NCBI RefSeq assembly: GCF_011075055.1
Contig: NC_058152.1
Coordinates: 7,502,001-7,566,000, forward strand
Length of the DNA: 64,000 bases
DNA from: Mangifera indica
Lineage: Eukaryota > Streptophyta > Magnoliopsida > Sapindales > Anacardiaceae
Reading direction: 5' to 3'
In this document: piece after piece, positions 63,436 through 64,000 of the stretch
Position numbering within the stretch: position 1 is the stretch's first letter
How the letters are laid out: every line of letters begins with the position of its first letter
Notes under the pieces: model-generated
What the model was told of the DNA's origin: nothing
Seen by the model: only the letters and a program-made list of their open reading frames with translations
Databases searched by the model: none
Position numbers and translations under genes: made by a program

Positions 63436-64000
63436 GCCCTTAAACTTAATAATTTGCTTGTCCCCAAGCAGAAAGAAACAGAAGTGAAATCAAAGGGAAA
63501 AATAAAAGAACCAATAGGGTTTAGGTACTTAAATTCTTAAAATGACCTTATGTAATCAAAAACAAAAACTTGCTTTTCAAAAGCCTTAAATGCAAAAAAC
63601 ACTCTATCTTAGATCAAAAGAAAACAAGAGTCATAAAAATCAAATTGAAAATGTATGCAGTGGTCAATCACACCAAAACTATTGCACTTCAGATAGACAG
63701 ATACGTACTTAGCAATCTTCATGGTCTTTAAATGAGGTCAAAAATCAAACAACCTTATCTCCACTAATAAAGATGCAATGCATTTCAAAAAGATTAATAG
63801 ATCTTTATTTAGGTTGTAACATCGCTAGGGTATGGGTTAAAGAATAAAAGGATAAATAAATTAACAAATAAAATAAGTATACTATTAATAAGGGAAGTGA
63901 AGACCAACATGATCACAAAATAGAAATTAAAAAATATTAATATAAATTGCACTAATACTACGTGAAGAGATTTTTTCTTTTCTTTTCCTCTTTTTTTTTC
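63436..64000 (-). other. possible Tat/Athila-type gypsy fragment
   Basis: TTTGCTTGTCCCCAAGCAG (63452-63470) is, reversed, the CTTGGGGACAAGC phrase I associate with the 3' non-coding part of Tat/Athila-type gypsy elements. The rest is AT-rich and non-coding. Identification is from memory and weak. Confidence 0.35.

Noticed and set aside
1..64000. An undescribed defence, toxin or metabolic gene system
   Set aside because: Both strands were read through; apart from transposon remnants only one methyltransferase relic and one unidentified relic are supported.
1..64000. tRNA or rRNA genes
   Set aside because: No A-box/B-box pair or conserved rRNA core was noticed; only primer-binding sites complementary to initiator tRNA-Met are present.

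Overview
The window is a plant (probably dicot) nuclear region, AT-rich and built almost entirely of old, nested transposable elements. The evidence is plant-type Ty1-copia and Ty3-gypsy polyprotein remnants, LTRs whose primer sites match the initiator tRNA-Met (TGGTATCAGAGCC), Mutator-like fold-back elements with 9-bp target duplications, and one relic of a two-exon plant methyltransferase gene. No intact gene, RNA gene, CRISPR array or prokaryotic feature was found. All coding remnants carry stops, frameshifts or deletions. I saw no convincing new biological system; the interest lies in the insertion history and structural oddities.

Layout. 1-6399: 3' part of a SIRE/Maximus-like copia element (gag knuckle, pol, long 3' non-coding region, LTR). 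6400-8079: fragment of a second copia family (A), fused directly to a third (B, 8080-10551). The B 3' LTR (10552-17796) is split by a complete gypsy element (10951-16405; LTRs of about 993 bp, TSD TTTAG) that has lost most of gag and the protease. 17797-20644 is non-coding, with a 130-bp direct repeat at both ends of a 2.2-kb stretch. 20645-21177 is an unrecognised, relatively GC-rich coding relic. 21485-27077 (minus) is a SAM-dependent methyltransferase pseudogene whose single intron holds a 5'-truncated copia element (C). 27439-28196 is a Mutator-like fold-back element just upstream of it.

28777-37082 is a structurally complete minus-strand copia A element (two LTRs, primer site, TSD CTATT) with decayed coding and an internal deletion. 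37548-42610 holds gypsy-type LTR remnants and unassigned repeats. 43662-43925 is a palindromic hairpin. 43930-46642 is the 5' end of another minus-strand copia A element. 47858-58410 is a copia B element with two back-to-back Mutator-like fold-backs in its 5' non-coding part and a 2.4-kb gypsy-LTR-like insert in its RT/RNase H region. 59290-62250 is a cluster of three B-type LTR pieces in alternating orientation. The window ends in a gypsy gag-protease relic and a fragment that looks Tat/Athila-like.

Relative order of events: copia A and B pieces are old and were fused. The gypsy element came later, because it splits the B LTR cleanly and its own LTRs differ by only about 5 % by eye, mostly transitions. 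The SIRE-like LTR either inserted into copia A or is a tandem-element boundary. Coordinates of degraded edges are good to tens of bases; LTR ends with recognised TSDs are base-accurate.
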